A DNA stretch of 64,000 nt, taken from the NCBI GenBank assembly GCA_046347195.1, contig JAXMGQ010000008.1, positions 59,570 to 123,569 of the forward strand, in the 5' to 3' direction. The DNA is from TMP-86 sp046347195. Lineage in GTDB: Bacteria > Pseudomonadota > Gammaproteobacteria > Steroidobacterales > Steroidobacteraceae. Shown one piece after another: positions 16,358-24,832 of the stretch (within the stretch, counting starts at the first letter, position 1; each line of letters starts with the position of its first letter). The notes beneath the pieces were generated by a model. It made no database searches. It was not told the DNA's origin and saw nothing but the letters and a program-made list of their open reading frames with translations. The translations under genes were made by a program, and so were the position numbers.

Positions 16358-18279
16358 TCAGATCATCTCGAGCGCCTGGCGCGCGCCGCGCCGGCCCTCG
16401 AGCATGGCGTGCGCCATGTTCATGTTTCCCTGCAGCTCGGAGTGCGCGAAGATGATCCGGCCATGCGGACGGCGGATGACCTCGTGCGGCGCCGGCTGGC
16501 CGTTGCGCCCGAAGAAGTAGCCCACGGGCGGCGCGAAGTAGGCGTGTCCCCAACGGTTGAGGATGATGCCGGCGATGTCACGGCGGGCGTTGAAGCCATG
16601 CCGGCCGAACATCAGGCTCATCTGATCGCGGATCTGCCGTTCATAATCCGCGTACGAGGCCGCCAGGAGCTGCGCCCGCGCGGCGCTGCCTTGCGAGCCC
16701 GCATCGACCGCCGCGTCGAGAATGGGAATGTAGAACGTCAGCACGATCGGGCGATCCGGTGTGAGCGGTACCGCGTGCGCATCGAAGCTGACGTTGCGGC
16801 GCACGCACACATGCCAACCCAGCCCTGAGAACCAGCGGGCGGCGATGATCCCCAGCGCATCGAAGAATCGCCAGTGCCGCACCGCCACGTTGGCGACCAG
16901 CACCGGCCCGTAGCGGAACTGCGCAAGGCTTGCGCATGCATGCGCGGCAGGTCGGTGACGATGTTGCGGTTCACCCAGCCACCGGAGCCCAGCACCGCCG
17001 CCTTGGCACGCACGCGGTGCAACTGGCCCTTGCGCACATAGGTAAGGATCACCGTGCCCGCCGTGGCGGGGTTGCCGTCGTGATGCACGCGGATCACCGT
17101 GGACTCCAGACGGATGCGCACCGGCGCGCCGGGCACATCGAGTCTGGCGAAGTCCACCGGGCCGGTCAGCGTCGATGCCATCGAGCCATCGCCGCCAATG
17201 ACACTGGGGATCAGGCGCGACACCATGCGCCGCAGGATCGCGGCGTTGCCGCCGGGGAATGACACCACCTCGACATCGGCAAAGCGGTTGGCGGTCTGGC
17301 TGGGGATGGTGCCGGGCAAGGTCAGCCGCTTGGCGGCAAAGGCGGAGACGGCATTGCCGCACACGCCGAAATTGCCCACGCCCAGCAGCGGATCGACGTA
17401 GCGCTTGATCTCTTCGCCATAGTGGAGTCTGTCGAGCAGCTCGTAGTAGCTCATCGAGTCGAGCCAGCGGTCGGGATCAGCCTGGGAAGAAATCACATCG
17501 CGCCGGTTACCGGTGAAGTCGGCCAGCTCGCGTTGAATCGCCGCCGGCCAGGGGGTGTTCGCGAACTGCGCCGCGATGGGGTTGCGCGCCCACCCGTGGC
17601 CCGGAAAGAAATAGCCTGTGTCGAAGCGCGACTCGAGCACCATCGGGTCGAAATGATCATTGGGGAGGGTGTATTTCCGCGCCCCACCCGACAGCGGCTC
17701 GAGTACGTAGCGGGGCGGCATGTCGAGCTCACGGTAGTATTCGGCATATACCTCGTACCGCCCGGTGATCCTGTCGCCGGGATGAACTGCCAATGCGCCG
17801 TTCGAGCCCTGCGGCGCCACAAGCCGGTGTCCGTCCACCTCGAACTCGTTCTGCTTGGCCTCGCCGCCGAACATCGGGTGGTTGTCGAGCACGAGGCAGG
17901 TCTGGCCTGGCTTGCGCCGCTTGTTGAATTCGTAGGCGGCCGTGATGCCGGAAAATCCCCCGCCGACAATGACGGTGTCCACGGCTTCATCGATGGGCAC
18001 CTGCGCATCGTCCGGATAGCTTCGATCGCGGATGCCGTGGGCGGCATCGCGCACGGCCTCGGTGTTGCCATTCGACCAGCGGTAATCGCCCACGCCGCCA
18101 TATCCCGTCCACGCTGAACCCGAGGGCGAGAGATCGAGCTTTGCGGATTCGCTGAACGCAAGGCCGCTTGCCGGCAGCAGCGCCGCGCCGGTGCCGATCA
18201 GTACGCCATTGACGAAGTCGCGGCGCGTGATCGGCGCGTCCATTCCCAGGCTGCGCGCAATGCGGTGACGGTGCTTCAT
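16358..18279 (-). pseudogene. Tat-exported FAD-dependent oxidoreductase (spermidine dehydrogenase-like), one frameshift
   Basis: About 640 codons if one frameshift is repaired. The N-terminus carries a Tat signal (TRRDFVNGVLIGTGAALLPA). The FAD-binding Rossmann motif VDTVIVGGGFSGITAAYEFN lies near residue 100, followed by CLVLDNHPMFGGEAKQNEF, the variant typical of the spermidine-dehydrogenase-like flavoprotein group. At about 16930 the frame changes: HAQALRSS in one frame continues as AQFRYGPVLVANVAVRHWRF in the other, to MNMAHAMLEGRRGARQALEM at the stop. It would oxidise an amine or alcohol in the periplasm. It starts one base after the MFS stop, third in the Rieske operon. The single shift may be a sequencing error; if so this is a functional gene. 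Confidence 0.75.
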
Positions 18280-18280
18280 C

Positions 18281-19579
18281 TCAATGGCTCGAAAGGCTGG
18301 TGGCAGCCTGGCGCGGCGCCGGCGCGATTGCCATGCCGCGTTCGCGTTGCACGTACCGGGCGGCGACCAGGAGCGAGGTGATCACGACGACGGCCAGGCA
18401 TTCGATCGACACCAAGGCGGCGCGCAGCGCGTGCGGATCGCCATTCACCGCCAGCGCATCGCTGATGCCGCCCACGAGCACCGGACCGACGGCCACGCCA
18501 CAGACCCCGCCCACCAGCAGCGTGATGGCGCTGGTGGTGGCGCGCATGCGGGTGGGGACCGAGGCGAAGCAGGCTGCCCAGAAGGCGCCGCTGGTCGAGT
18601 AGATGACGAAGGCGTAGAGCCCGTTCAGGAACAGCGCCTGGCCGGGAGAATCCACCAGCAGCATCGACAATCCCACCGGCAGGGCGAGCGCATACGCCAG
18701 CGCGGGAAACCACACCATCCAGCGATCGTCGAGACGCATCAGGTGGTTCGTCAGCAGGCCGCCCGCAAGGCTCCCGGGGATGCCGCCGATGGCGATGGCC
18801 ACGCCGTAGCGGTAACCCACCTCCGCCACCGACAGGCCGAACTGGCGCACGTAGAAGGAGGGCAGCCATTGGTTGAGGCCGAATTCGATCAACAGGCTGA
18901 AGCAGATGGCGAGCAGCAGGAATCGATACGAACGCAGCGCGAGGAGGTGGCGGACGACGCTGCCCAGTGCCGGCGCCTCGACATCGACGGTGCTGTGCTC
19001 GCGCGCCGGCTCCCGCAGGGTCAGCAGCAGCAGCGCCGCCAGCACGAGGCCGGGCAGCGCAAACAGGATCATCGCCATGCGCCAGCCCTGCATGAGCGCG
19101 AGGTAACCTCCTGACACCAGCGACAGCGTGACGCCGATGACCCCGCCGGTGGAGTGTACGCCCAGCGCCAGCGGGCGGTTGCGGGCCGACACGTAGTCGG
19201 CGATCAGCGAATGCGAGGTGGGAATGCAGATCGACTCGCCGATGCCCAGCGCGATGCGCGCGCCCAGCATCTGCAGGAAGGACTGCGACAGGCCGAACAG
19301 GCCCGAGGCGCAGCTCCAGATCACGGCGGCGCCGGCCAGGAACACGCGGCGCACGTGGCGGTCGGCCCATCTCGCCAGCGGCACACCGGCGATGGCGTAC
19401 AGCAGCGCGAACCCGCCGCCCATGAGGATCCCCAATTGCCCGTCGCTCAGGCCGATGTCGGTCTTGATCGCCGGCAGCAGGATGGCGATGATCATCCGCT
19501 GGCCGTAGGTGGCGGCGTTCAGCAGACACAGCAGGCCGACCACGTAGGCGATGTAGGGCCGTGAGGCGCGGCTGCTCAT
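18281..19579 (-). CDS. MFS transporter
   Basis: 432 residues with 12 hydrophobic segments. The conserved loop between helices 2 and 3 appears as GVPLARWADRHVRRVFLAGA and the start is YIAYVVGLLCLLNAATYGQR, as in the spinster-like/anion symporter groups that accompany Rieske and TonB genes in catabolic operons. It would carry the substrate or a breakdown product across the inner membrane. The ATG at 19579 overlaps the stop of the Rieske gene by four bases, which fixes the start; a longer open frame upstream is inside that gene. The following FAD oxidoreductase begins one base after the stop. Confidence 0.82.
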   Translation of the reverse strand: MSSRASRPYIAYVVGLLCLLNAATYGQRMIIAILLPAIKTDIGLSDGQLGILMGGGFALLYAIAGVPLARWADRHVRRVFLAGAAVIWSCASGLFGLSQSFLQMLGARIALGIGESICIPTSHSLIADYVSARNRPLALGVHSTGGVIGVTLSLVSGGYLALMQGWRMAMILFALPGLVLAALLLLTLREPAREHSTVDVEAPALGSVVRHLLALRSYRFLLLAICFSLLIEFGLNQWLPSFYVRQFGLSVAEVGYRYGVAIAIGGIPGSLAGGLLTNHLMRLDDRWMVWFPALAYALALPVGLSMLLVDSPGQALFLNGLYAFVIYSTSGAFWAACFASVPTRMRATTSAITLLVGGVCGVAVGPVLVGGISDALAVNGDPHALRAALVSIECLAVVVITSLLVAARYVQRERGMAIAPAPRQAATSLSSH

Positions 19580-20796
19580 GCCGCACCGTCCATGAGCTTG
19601 AGATACCGGGCGATGAAGTCCGCGGTCATGGGCTCCAGCGTCGAATAGGGGCCGGGGGCGTAGCCGCGCGAGGCCACGCCTGCGGCGTTCAGCTCGACGA
19701 TGCCCTTGTCCTGGAGCGTGGTCTGGTCCCACAGCCAGCGCAGTTTCGCGGCATCGTAGTCGATGCCGTCGCGGGCATCCTCACGCACCAGCCATTTCAA
19801 GGTGACATCGGTGCTGCGCGCAGTGCGCGGCAGGTAGGACACGAGCAGCGCGTAGTCGCACATGGCCGCAAGATACGTGAGGAAACCGAAGCAGCCGCTG
19901 GTGACACTCTCGTCGTAGGCCCTCAGGTTGCCGAGCAGTGGCGCCACCGCCGAGCCGTCGGCTGACCCCGTGAGCCGGCCCGGCGCCATCGGTGACATCC
20001 GTGCGCGGGTGATCTGGCCGCCCACCTCCAGGATGCCGCCGGCGTCGAGCTGCACCTGCGGACCCAGCTTTTCCCGCCACTGCGCCTGGTAGCGCTGGAA
20101 GTTCGCCACATCGGCCTCCGAGGCTTTCTCATCCGCGCGCACGAAGGCATTGGCCGCGGTGTACTCGGGATGGCAGGGCAGGCAGTGGTAGCACTCCAGC
20201 GTGTTCTCCACCGCCAGTTTCCAGTTGGCGGCGATGCGGTAGGTCTCGCTGATGGCCACCTTGGCGTGCGCAAGGTCGAACCGCGACCAGAGGGCCTGCG
20301 TGTGTGCCGCCAGTGCCGCCACATCCGGTGCGCCGGCGGCCTCCAGACTGATGAGAATGATGCCGTGGAGGACGGCGACGCCGCAGCGGCGCAAGGGGAA
20401 CTGGCCCGGGTCCAACCCTGGCGGCATGTGCCGCCAGGCGGCCAGATCACCGTTGATGCGATAGGACCAGCCATGATAGCGGCAGGTGAACAGCGAGGCG
20501 CGGCCACGCGGCTGCTCGCACACCCTGGCGCCGCGATGCCGGCAGACATTGTGCATGGCATGGACGGCATCATCCGCGCCGCGCGCCACGATGACCGAGG
20601 CATTCAGTGCCTCGAACAGGAAATAATCTCCGCGCCGAGGAATTTCCGAGATGTGGCCGGCGGCGATCCACTGATGTCCCAGGAAGCGCTCGAGCTCCGC
20701 TTCGAGGATGTCCTCGGCCACGTAGAAGGCCTGGTCCAGGCTGAAGCCCGGTCGCTGTTCCCGTACGAGCCGTCGCAGTGTTTCTTGCTCGAGCAT
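19576..20796 (-). CDS. Rieske non-heme iron oxygenase, large (alpha) subunit
   Basis: 406 residues. The Rieske cluster ligands are C85-x-H87 (NVCRHRGARVC) and C105-x2-H108 (FTCRYHGWSY). The catalytic domain has NWKLAVENTLECYHCLPCHP at 191-210, giving the iron-binding His204 and His209 and the bridging acid. These enzymes add oxygen to aromatic rings or remove N- or O-methyl groups using electrons from a reductase; no reductase or beta subunit is encoded nearby, which favours a single-component or demethylase-like type. First gene of a minus-strand operon with transporter, flavoenzyme, TonB receptor and two peptidases. The start at ATG 20796 is chosen from homology to the usual N-terminus; a longer frame reaches into the regulator gene. 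Confidence 0.85.
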   Translation of the reverse strand: MLEQETLRRLVREQRPGFSLDQAFYVAEDILEAELERFLGHQWIAAGHISEIPRRGDYFLFEALNASVIVARGADDAVHAMHNVCRHRGARVCEQPRGRASLFTCRYHGWSYRINGDLAAWRHMPPGLDPGQFPLRRCGVAVLHGIILISLEAAGAPDVAALAAHTQALWSRFDLAHAKVAISETYRIAANWKLAVENTLECYHCLPCHPEYTAANAFVRADEKASEADVANFQRYQAQWREKLGPQVQLDAGGILEVGGQITRARMSPMAPGRLTGSADGSAVAPLLGNLRAYDESVTSGCFGFLTYLAAMCDYALLVSYLPRTARSTDVTLKWLVREDARDGIDYDAAKLRWLWDQTTLQDKGIVELNAAGVASRGYAPGPYSTLEPMTADFIARYLKLMDGAA

Positions 20797-20931
20797 GGCA
20801 GGCAGGCCCCATCGCAATGCCGCCCGGTCGTGGCCGGCACGGGACCACTGTAGCGGGCCACGCGTCGCCGCGATAATTAACGCCGCCAGCAATGATGAAA
20901 TCGTATCCATCTTTGCTAAGCTTGAACGCCC

Positions 20932-21969
20932 ATGGCCACCAAGATCGTCATCAGCAAGGGCGAATCCCGGATGCGGGAGAAGCTCGAGCTCATGACCCGC
21001 ATCGATCCGTCGGTCAGCGGTGGCATCACGCAGATCGTGCAGGGTCGGCGTCAGATGGGGCCGCACGAGCCGCTCGAACCGGTGTGCGGCTCCGGTTACG
21101 AGGAGATCCATGAAATCGAACCGGGCTTCTGCGTCCATGTCGTGGATTCGTTCATCGAGCAGGAATGGCGGCTGACCATCCAATGCCGCGAAAACAATGT
21201 GCGATTCCGCATCGCCTTCGCCGGCGAAGCCACGTATTCGGGTGCGCGCCAGCGGGTGTCGGATGAGAGCCTCGGCTGTTCGTACCTGATTCGGCCGGCC
21301 GGCGATTCCCTCACCGTGCGATTCAAGGGCGGCACCCAGTACCGCTATTGTTCGCTCAACGTCACACAGCTATACCTGCACAAGGCGCTGCACCTGGGGG
21401 AGGAGGATCTGCCCTCGGCGCTGCGTCAGCATTGGGGCCGGAACGAAGCGGCGATGGGGCATTTCCCCATCTCCAAGGCGACGCTGGCGCTGGCGCGGCG
21501 CTTGTTCGAGATCAAGAGCACGGGGTGGCGGGATGTCGAGGTGCGCGCCATCGCCTATGACCTGCTGAGAGTGGTGTTCGACAACTGGCGCGGCTCGAGC
21601 CAGGCAGGGCGGACTACCATGCGCATCACGCCGGCGGAGCGCGAGGCGCTGTCGCTGGTGCGCGAACTGGTGCGATCCAATCCGAGTGGTTCCTATACGT
21701 TGGCATCGCTGTGCCAGCGTTTCCGGCTCAGCCGCAAGAAGCTGCACTATGGCTTCAAGCGCCTGTGCGGCGTGTCCATCCACGACTTCCAAACCGAGCT
21801 GCGCATGCAGATGGCGATGGAGCTGCTGCAGGCGGGACGATTGCCCATCGCGGAGATTGCCGAACGGAGCGGTTTCAGCGAGCCCACGAATTTCACCGCC
21901 GCCTTCAAGAAGCACTTCGCCGTCCTGCCGCGCCAGGTGCGCGCCGAGCTGCCGATCCGGCAGGCCTGA
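20932..21969 (+). CDS. AraC-family transcriptional regulator
   Basis: 345 residues. The C-terminal ~100 residues form the double helix-turn-helix: YTLASLCQRFRLSRKKLHYG then LRMQMAMELLQAGRLPIAEI and FSEPTNFTAAFKKHFAVLPR. The N-terminal 200 residues are a sensor region of the type found in Fe-Pch/outer-membrane-substrate-linked AraC proteins. It is transcribed away from the Rieske operon with 135 bases between the starts, so it is the probable activator of that operon in response to its substrate. No second regulator is present for the operon. Confidence 0.85.
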   Translation: MATKIVISKGESRMREKLELMTRIDPSVSGGITQIVQGRRQMGPHEPLEPVCGSGYEEIHEIEPGFCVHVVDSFIEQEWRLTIQCRENNVRFRIAFAGEATYSGARQRVSDESLGCSYLIRPAGDSLTVRFKGGTQYRYCSLNVTQLYLHKALHLGEEDLPSALRQHWGRNEAAMGHFPISKATLALARRLFEIKSTGWRDVEVRAIAYDLLRVVFDNWRGSSQAGRTTMRITPAEREALSLVRELVRSNPSGSYTLASLCQRFRLSRKKLHYGFKRLCGVSIHDFQTELRMQMAMELLQAGRLPIAEIAERSGFSEPTNFTAAFKKHFAVLPRQVRAELPIRQA

Positions 21970-22106
21970 TCGCGATGGATCCTGCGCGCCTCGGCGGCTC
22001 CAAGATCGTCTTCGGGCACAGCATCGGTTACGATCCGGGACAGATCGTTGCGTGTCGCGCGCGAAAATGGTTCGGTCGCCGTTGAAGCCGTCGGCAAGGG
22101 GACTGT

Positions 22107-24251
22107 GTGCCTGGTAATCCTTCTTCGAACCGGATGACCCTGATCCATCGCGTGTTCTGGGCCGCCGTGGCGGTGCTCGGAGCCTGTTCGGTGGCTGGAC
22201 TTGCGCTGCATCGCCAGGAATCGATCAACGCGCTGTGGATCGTCGTGGCGGCGGGGTGCATCTACGCGCTCGGGTATCGTTTCTATTCCGCCTGGATCGC
22301 TGCGCGCGTCCTCATGGTGGATGCCAGCCGGGCAACACCCGCCGAACGCCACGACAACGGCCGGGATTTCGTCCCGACGCATCGCTGGATCACCTTTGGG
22401 CACCATTTCGCTGCCATTGCCGGGCCAGGGCCGCTCATCGGTCCCACGCTGGCCGCGCAATTCGGATACCTGCCTGGAACGCTCTGGATCCTCGTCGGGG
22501 CGGTTCTCGGTGGATGTGTCCAGGACATGACCATCCTGCTGCTGTCGACCCGCCGCGACGGACGGAGCCTGGGCAAGATGGCGCGCGATGAGCTGGGTCC
22601 CGTCGGTGGGTCGGCCGCGTTGGTCGGGACGTTTGCCATCATGATCATCCTGATCGCGGTGCTCGGCCTCGTCGTCGTGAACGCGATGAAGCACTCTCCG
22701 TGGGCCACCTTCACGGTGAGTGCCACCATCCCGATTGCGCTGCTCATCGGGCTTTACCTGCGGATCTGGCGTCCTGGCCGGGTGCTCGAGGGCTCGATGA
22801 TCGGTGTGGTGTTGCTGATCCTGGCGGTCGTCGGCGGTGGCTGGGTGGATCACAGTCCGATCGTTCGCGCGCTCTTCGACCATAGTGCGTTGGCGCTGGC
22901 CGGGTTCGTCATCCTCTACGGTTGGGCGGCGGCCATCGTCCCGGTCTGGTTGCTGCTGGCTCCCAGGGACTACCTCTCGACCTTCCTGAAGCTCGGCACC
23001 ATTGCGCTGCTGGCAATCGCGATCCTCATCGTGGCCCCGCCGATCCGCATGCCGGCGTTCACCCGGTTCGTCGACGGCAGCGGACCCATCTTCGCGGGCA
23101 AGATATTTCCATTCGTCTTCATCACCATCGCCTGCGGTGCGATCTCCGGATTTCACGCGCTGGTGGCCAGCGGCACCACGCCGAAGCTCCTGGCCAGTGA
23201 GCGCGACATTCGACTGGTGGGCTACGGCAGCATGGCGCTCGAGTCGTTCGTGGCCATCATGGCGATGATCGCCGCATCGCTGCTCGAGCCCGGCGTGTTC
23301 TTCGCCATCAACAGCGCCGCCGGCATCGTCGGCAGCACGCCGGAGGCGGCCGTCGCCACCATCTCCGGTTGGGGATTCCCCGTGACCGTGGAACAGATGC
23401 AGCACCTGGCGAGCGAAGTGTCCGAGAGCACGCTGTTCGCGCGCACCGGGGGCGCGCCGTCGCTCGCCGTCGGCATGGCGAGCATCCTGGGGACCAGCTT
23501 CGGGCGGGGGATGCTGAGCCTGTGGTACCACTTCGCCATCATGTTCGAGGCTGTCTTCATCCTCACGACCCTGGATGCCGGCACCCGGGTGGGACGCTTC
23601 ATGCTCCAGGACCTCCTGGGCCAGGTCTGGAGCCCGCTGGGGCGAACCTCCTCCTATCCGTCGGTGCTGCTGTCGAGCACCATCGTCGTGGCCTTGTGGG
23701 GCTACTTCCTGTACATCGGTGTCATCGATCCCAATGGTGGGGTCAACATCCTCTGGCCGCTGTTCGGCGTTGCGAACCAGATGCTGGCGGCCATTGCGCT
23801 GGCGGTGGCCAGTGGCATCCTCATCAAGAGCGGCCGGGTGCGCGCCGTGGCGGTGACGCTGATACCGCTGGCCTGGTTGGCGATCCTGACCACGGTGGCA
23901 GCCTGGCAGAAGGTGTTCAGCGCCGATGTCCGGATCGGATTTCTCGCCGGAGCGAACGACCTGGCGCAGAAGCTGGCGGCCGGCACGCTACCTGTCGAGC
24001 GGGCTGCCAAGGCGCCGCAACTGATCTTCAACCAGCGGCTCGATGCCGGGTTGACGATCTTCTTTGCCTTTGTACTGTGGGTGGTCATCGGCGACATGCT
24101 TCGCCTGGCATACCGGAAGTGGCGCGGTCTTGCGATCCTGCCGAGCACCGAGCTGCCGTACCTGGAATCGCGCCTCTGCGCGGTCTCCCGTGACACGCTT
24201 CAACCTGCCCGGGATCCTGCCCGCTGGGATGGCCCCAACCGTTGCTGCTGA
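22107..24251 (+). CDS. cstA: CstA-family carbon starvation protein / pyruvate transporter
   Basis: 714 residues with about 16-18 membrane helices. CstA hallmarks are present: RFVPTHRWITFGHHFAAIAG-type block (here DFVPTHRWITFGHHFAAIAG), GPLIGPTLAAQFGYLPGTLW, GKIFPFVFITIACGAISGFH and the C-terminal VNILWPLFGVANQMLAAIAL. E. coli CstA and BtsT import pyruvate, and CstA is also linked to peptide uptake. The GTG at 22107 is preferred because AAGGGGAC lies just upstream; the first ATG at 22134 has no ribosome site. It stands alone between the AraC and MarR genes. The 137 bases before it hold only a doubtful 36-codon frame. Confidence 0.9.
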   Translation: MPGNPSSNRMTLIHRVFWAAVAVLGACSVAGLALHRQESINALWIVVAAGCIYALGYRFYSAWIAARVLMVDASRATPAERHDNGRDFVPTHRWITFGHHFAAIAGPGPLIGPTLAAQFGYLPGTLWILVGAVLGGCVQDMTILLLSTRRDGRSLGKMARDELGPVGGSAALVGTFAIMIILIAVLGLVVVNAMKHSPWATFTVSATIPIALLIGLYLRIWRPGRVLEGSMIGVVLLILAVVGGGWVDHSPIVRALFDHSALALAGFVILYGWAAAIVPVWLLLAPRDYLSTFLKLGTIALLAIAILIVAPPIRMPAFTRFVDGSGPIFAGKIFPFVFITIACGAISGFHALVASGTTPKLLASERDIRLVGYGSMALESFVAIMAMIAASLLEPGVFFAINSAAGIVGSTPEAAVATISGWGFPVTVEQMQHLASEVSESTLFARTGGAPSLAVGMASILGTSFGRGMLSLWYHFAIMFEAVFILTTLDAGTRVGRFMLQDLLGQVWSPLGRTSSYPSVLLSSTIVVALWGYFLYIGVIDPNGGVNILWPLFGVANQMLAAIALAVASGILIKSGRVRAVAVTLIPLAWLAILTTVAAWQKVFSADVRIGFLAGANDLAQKLAAGTLPVERAAKAPQLIFNQRLDAGLTIFFAFVLWVVIGDMLRLAYRKWRGLAILPSTELPYLESRLCAVSRDTLQPARDPARWDGPNRCC

Positions 24252-24282
24252 TGCGCCCTTGAAGCCGGCGCTGTCTTGACTA

Positions 24283-24321
24283 AATTGTTATGGGCTATTA
24301 CGGTAATGGCGCATAACAATT
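24283..24321. promoter_or_regulatory. Concentric double palindrome upstream of marR
   Basis: Outer arms AATTGTTATG (24283-24292) and CATAACAATT (24312-24321) are perfect inverted repeats. Inside them ATTAC-G-GTAAT (24297-24307) is a second perfect dyad, and both share the centre at 24302. The site is AT-rich in a high-GC region and lies 31 bases before the MarR start, next to a TTGACT -35-like hexamer at 24276. MarR dimers bind such dyads and usually repress their own operon. Assigned by symmetry and position. Confidence 0.6.
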
Positions 24322-24352
24322 ATTCACAGCACGCTCGAAGGCAGGTCATCGC

Positions 24353-24820
24353 TTGTCAGCCGCAATCGTCCCGTTGAAGCGCAGCCGCGCCATCGGCATC
24401 GGGCACCTGGATGAACTGGTCGGCTATGCCTTGCGCCGCGCGCAGATGCGCATGTATGGCGATCTGGTGCGATCGCTCGAGCCGCTCGGCTTGCGCCCCG
24501 TGACCTTGAGCGTCCTGTGCGTCATCGATTCGAATCCGGGGATGAGCCAGGTGGCCGTCGGCGATGCGATCGCGATCCATCGCGCCAACTTCGTGTCGAT
24601 CGCGGAGGAGCTCATCAAGCGCGGCTGGATCCAGCGTTCGATCTCCAAGTCCGACCGCCGCCAATACTCGCTGAGCCTGTCCAGGGCGGGCGCGGAAGTG
24701 TTGAAGGCCGCCCTGAAGGTCGTGGGCGCCCACGAGGCGAGACTGCTGTCCGGCTTGAGCGTCGCCGAGCGCAAGCGGTTGAAGCGAATGCTCGAGAACC
24801 TGCTGCCGGACAAGGATTGA
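24353..24820 (+). CDS. MarR-family transcriptional regulator
   Basis: 155 residues. The winged helix lies at about 55-120: SVLCVIDSNPGMSQVAVGDA, AIHRANFVSIAEELIKRGWI and the wing SISKSDRRQYSLSLSRAGAE, the DxRxxxxxLT-type MarR signature. Flanking helices form the dimer. It starts at TTG 24353 after the concentric palindrome and is followed 12 bases later by the CocE hydrolase, so it probably represses itself and that gene until a small aromatic or ester-type ligand binds. Ligand unknown. Confidence 0.85.
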   Translation: MSAAIVPLKRSRAIGIGHLDELVGYALRRAQMRMYGDLVRSLEPLGLRPVTLSVLCVIDSNPGMSQVAVGDAIAIHRANFVSIAEELIKRGWIQRSISKSDRRQYSLSLSRAGAEVLKAALKVVGAHEARLLSGLSVAERKRLKRMLENLLPDKD

Positions 24821-24832
24821 CGAGGGGGAGAG

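Noticed and set aside
21975..22085. 36-codon frame between araC and cstA
   Set aside because: No ribosome site, no recognisable features, and it is short enough to occur by chance.
21747..23531. 594-codon minus-strand frame opposite cstA
   Set aside because: Composition is His/Arg/Asp-rich shadow sequence with no domain; cstA on the other strand is unmistakable.
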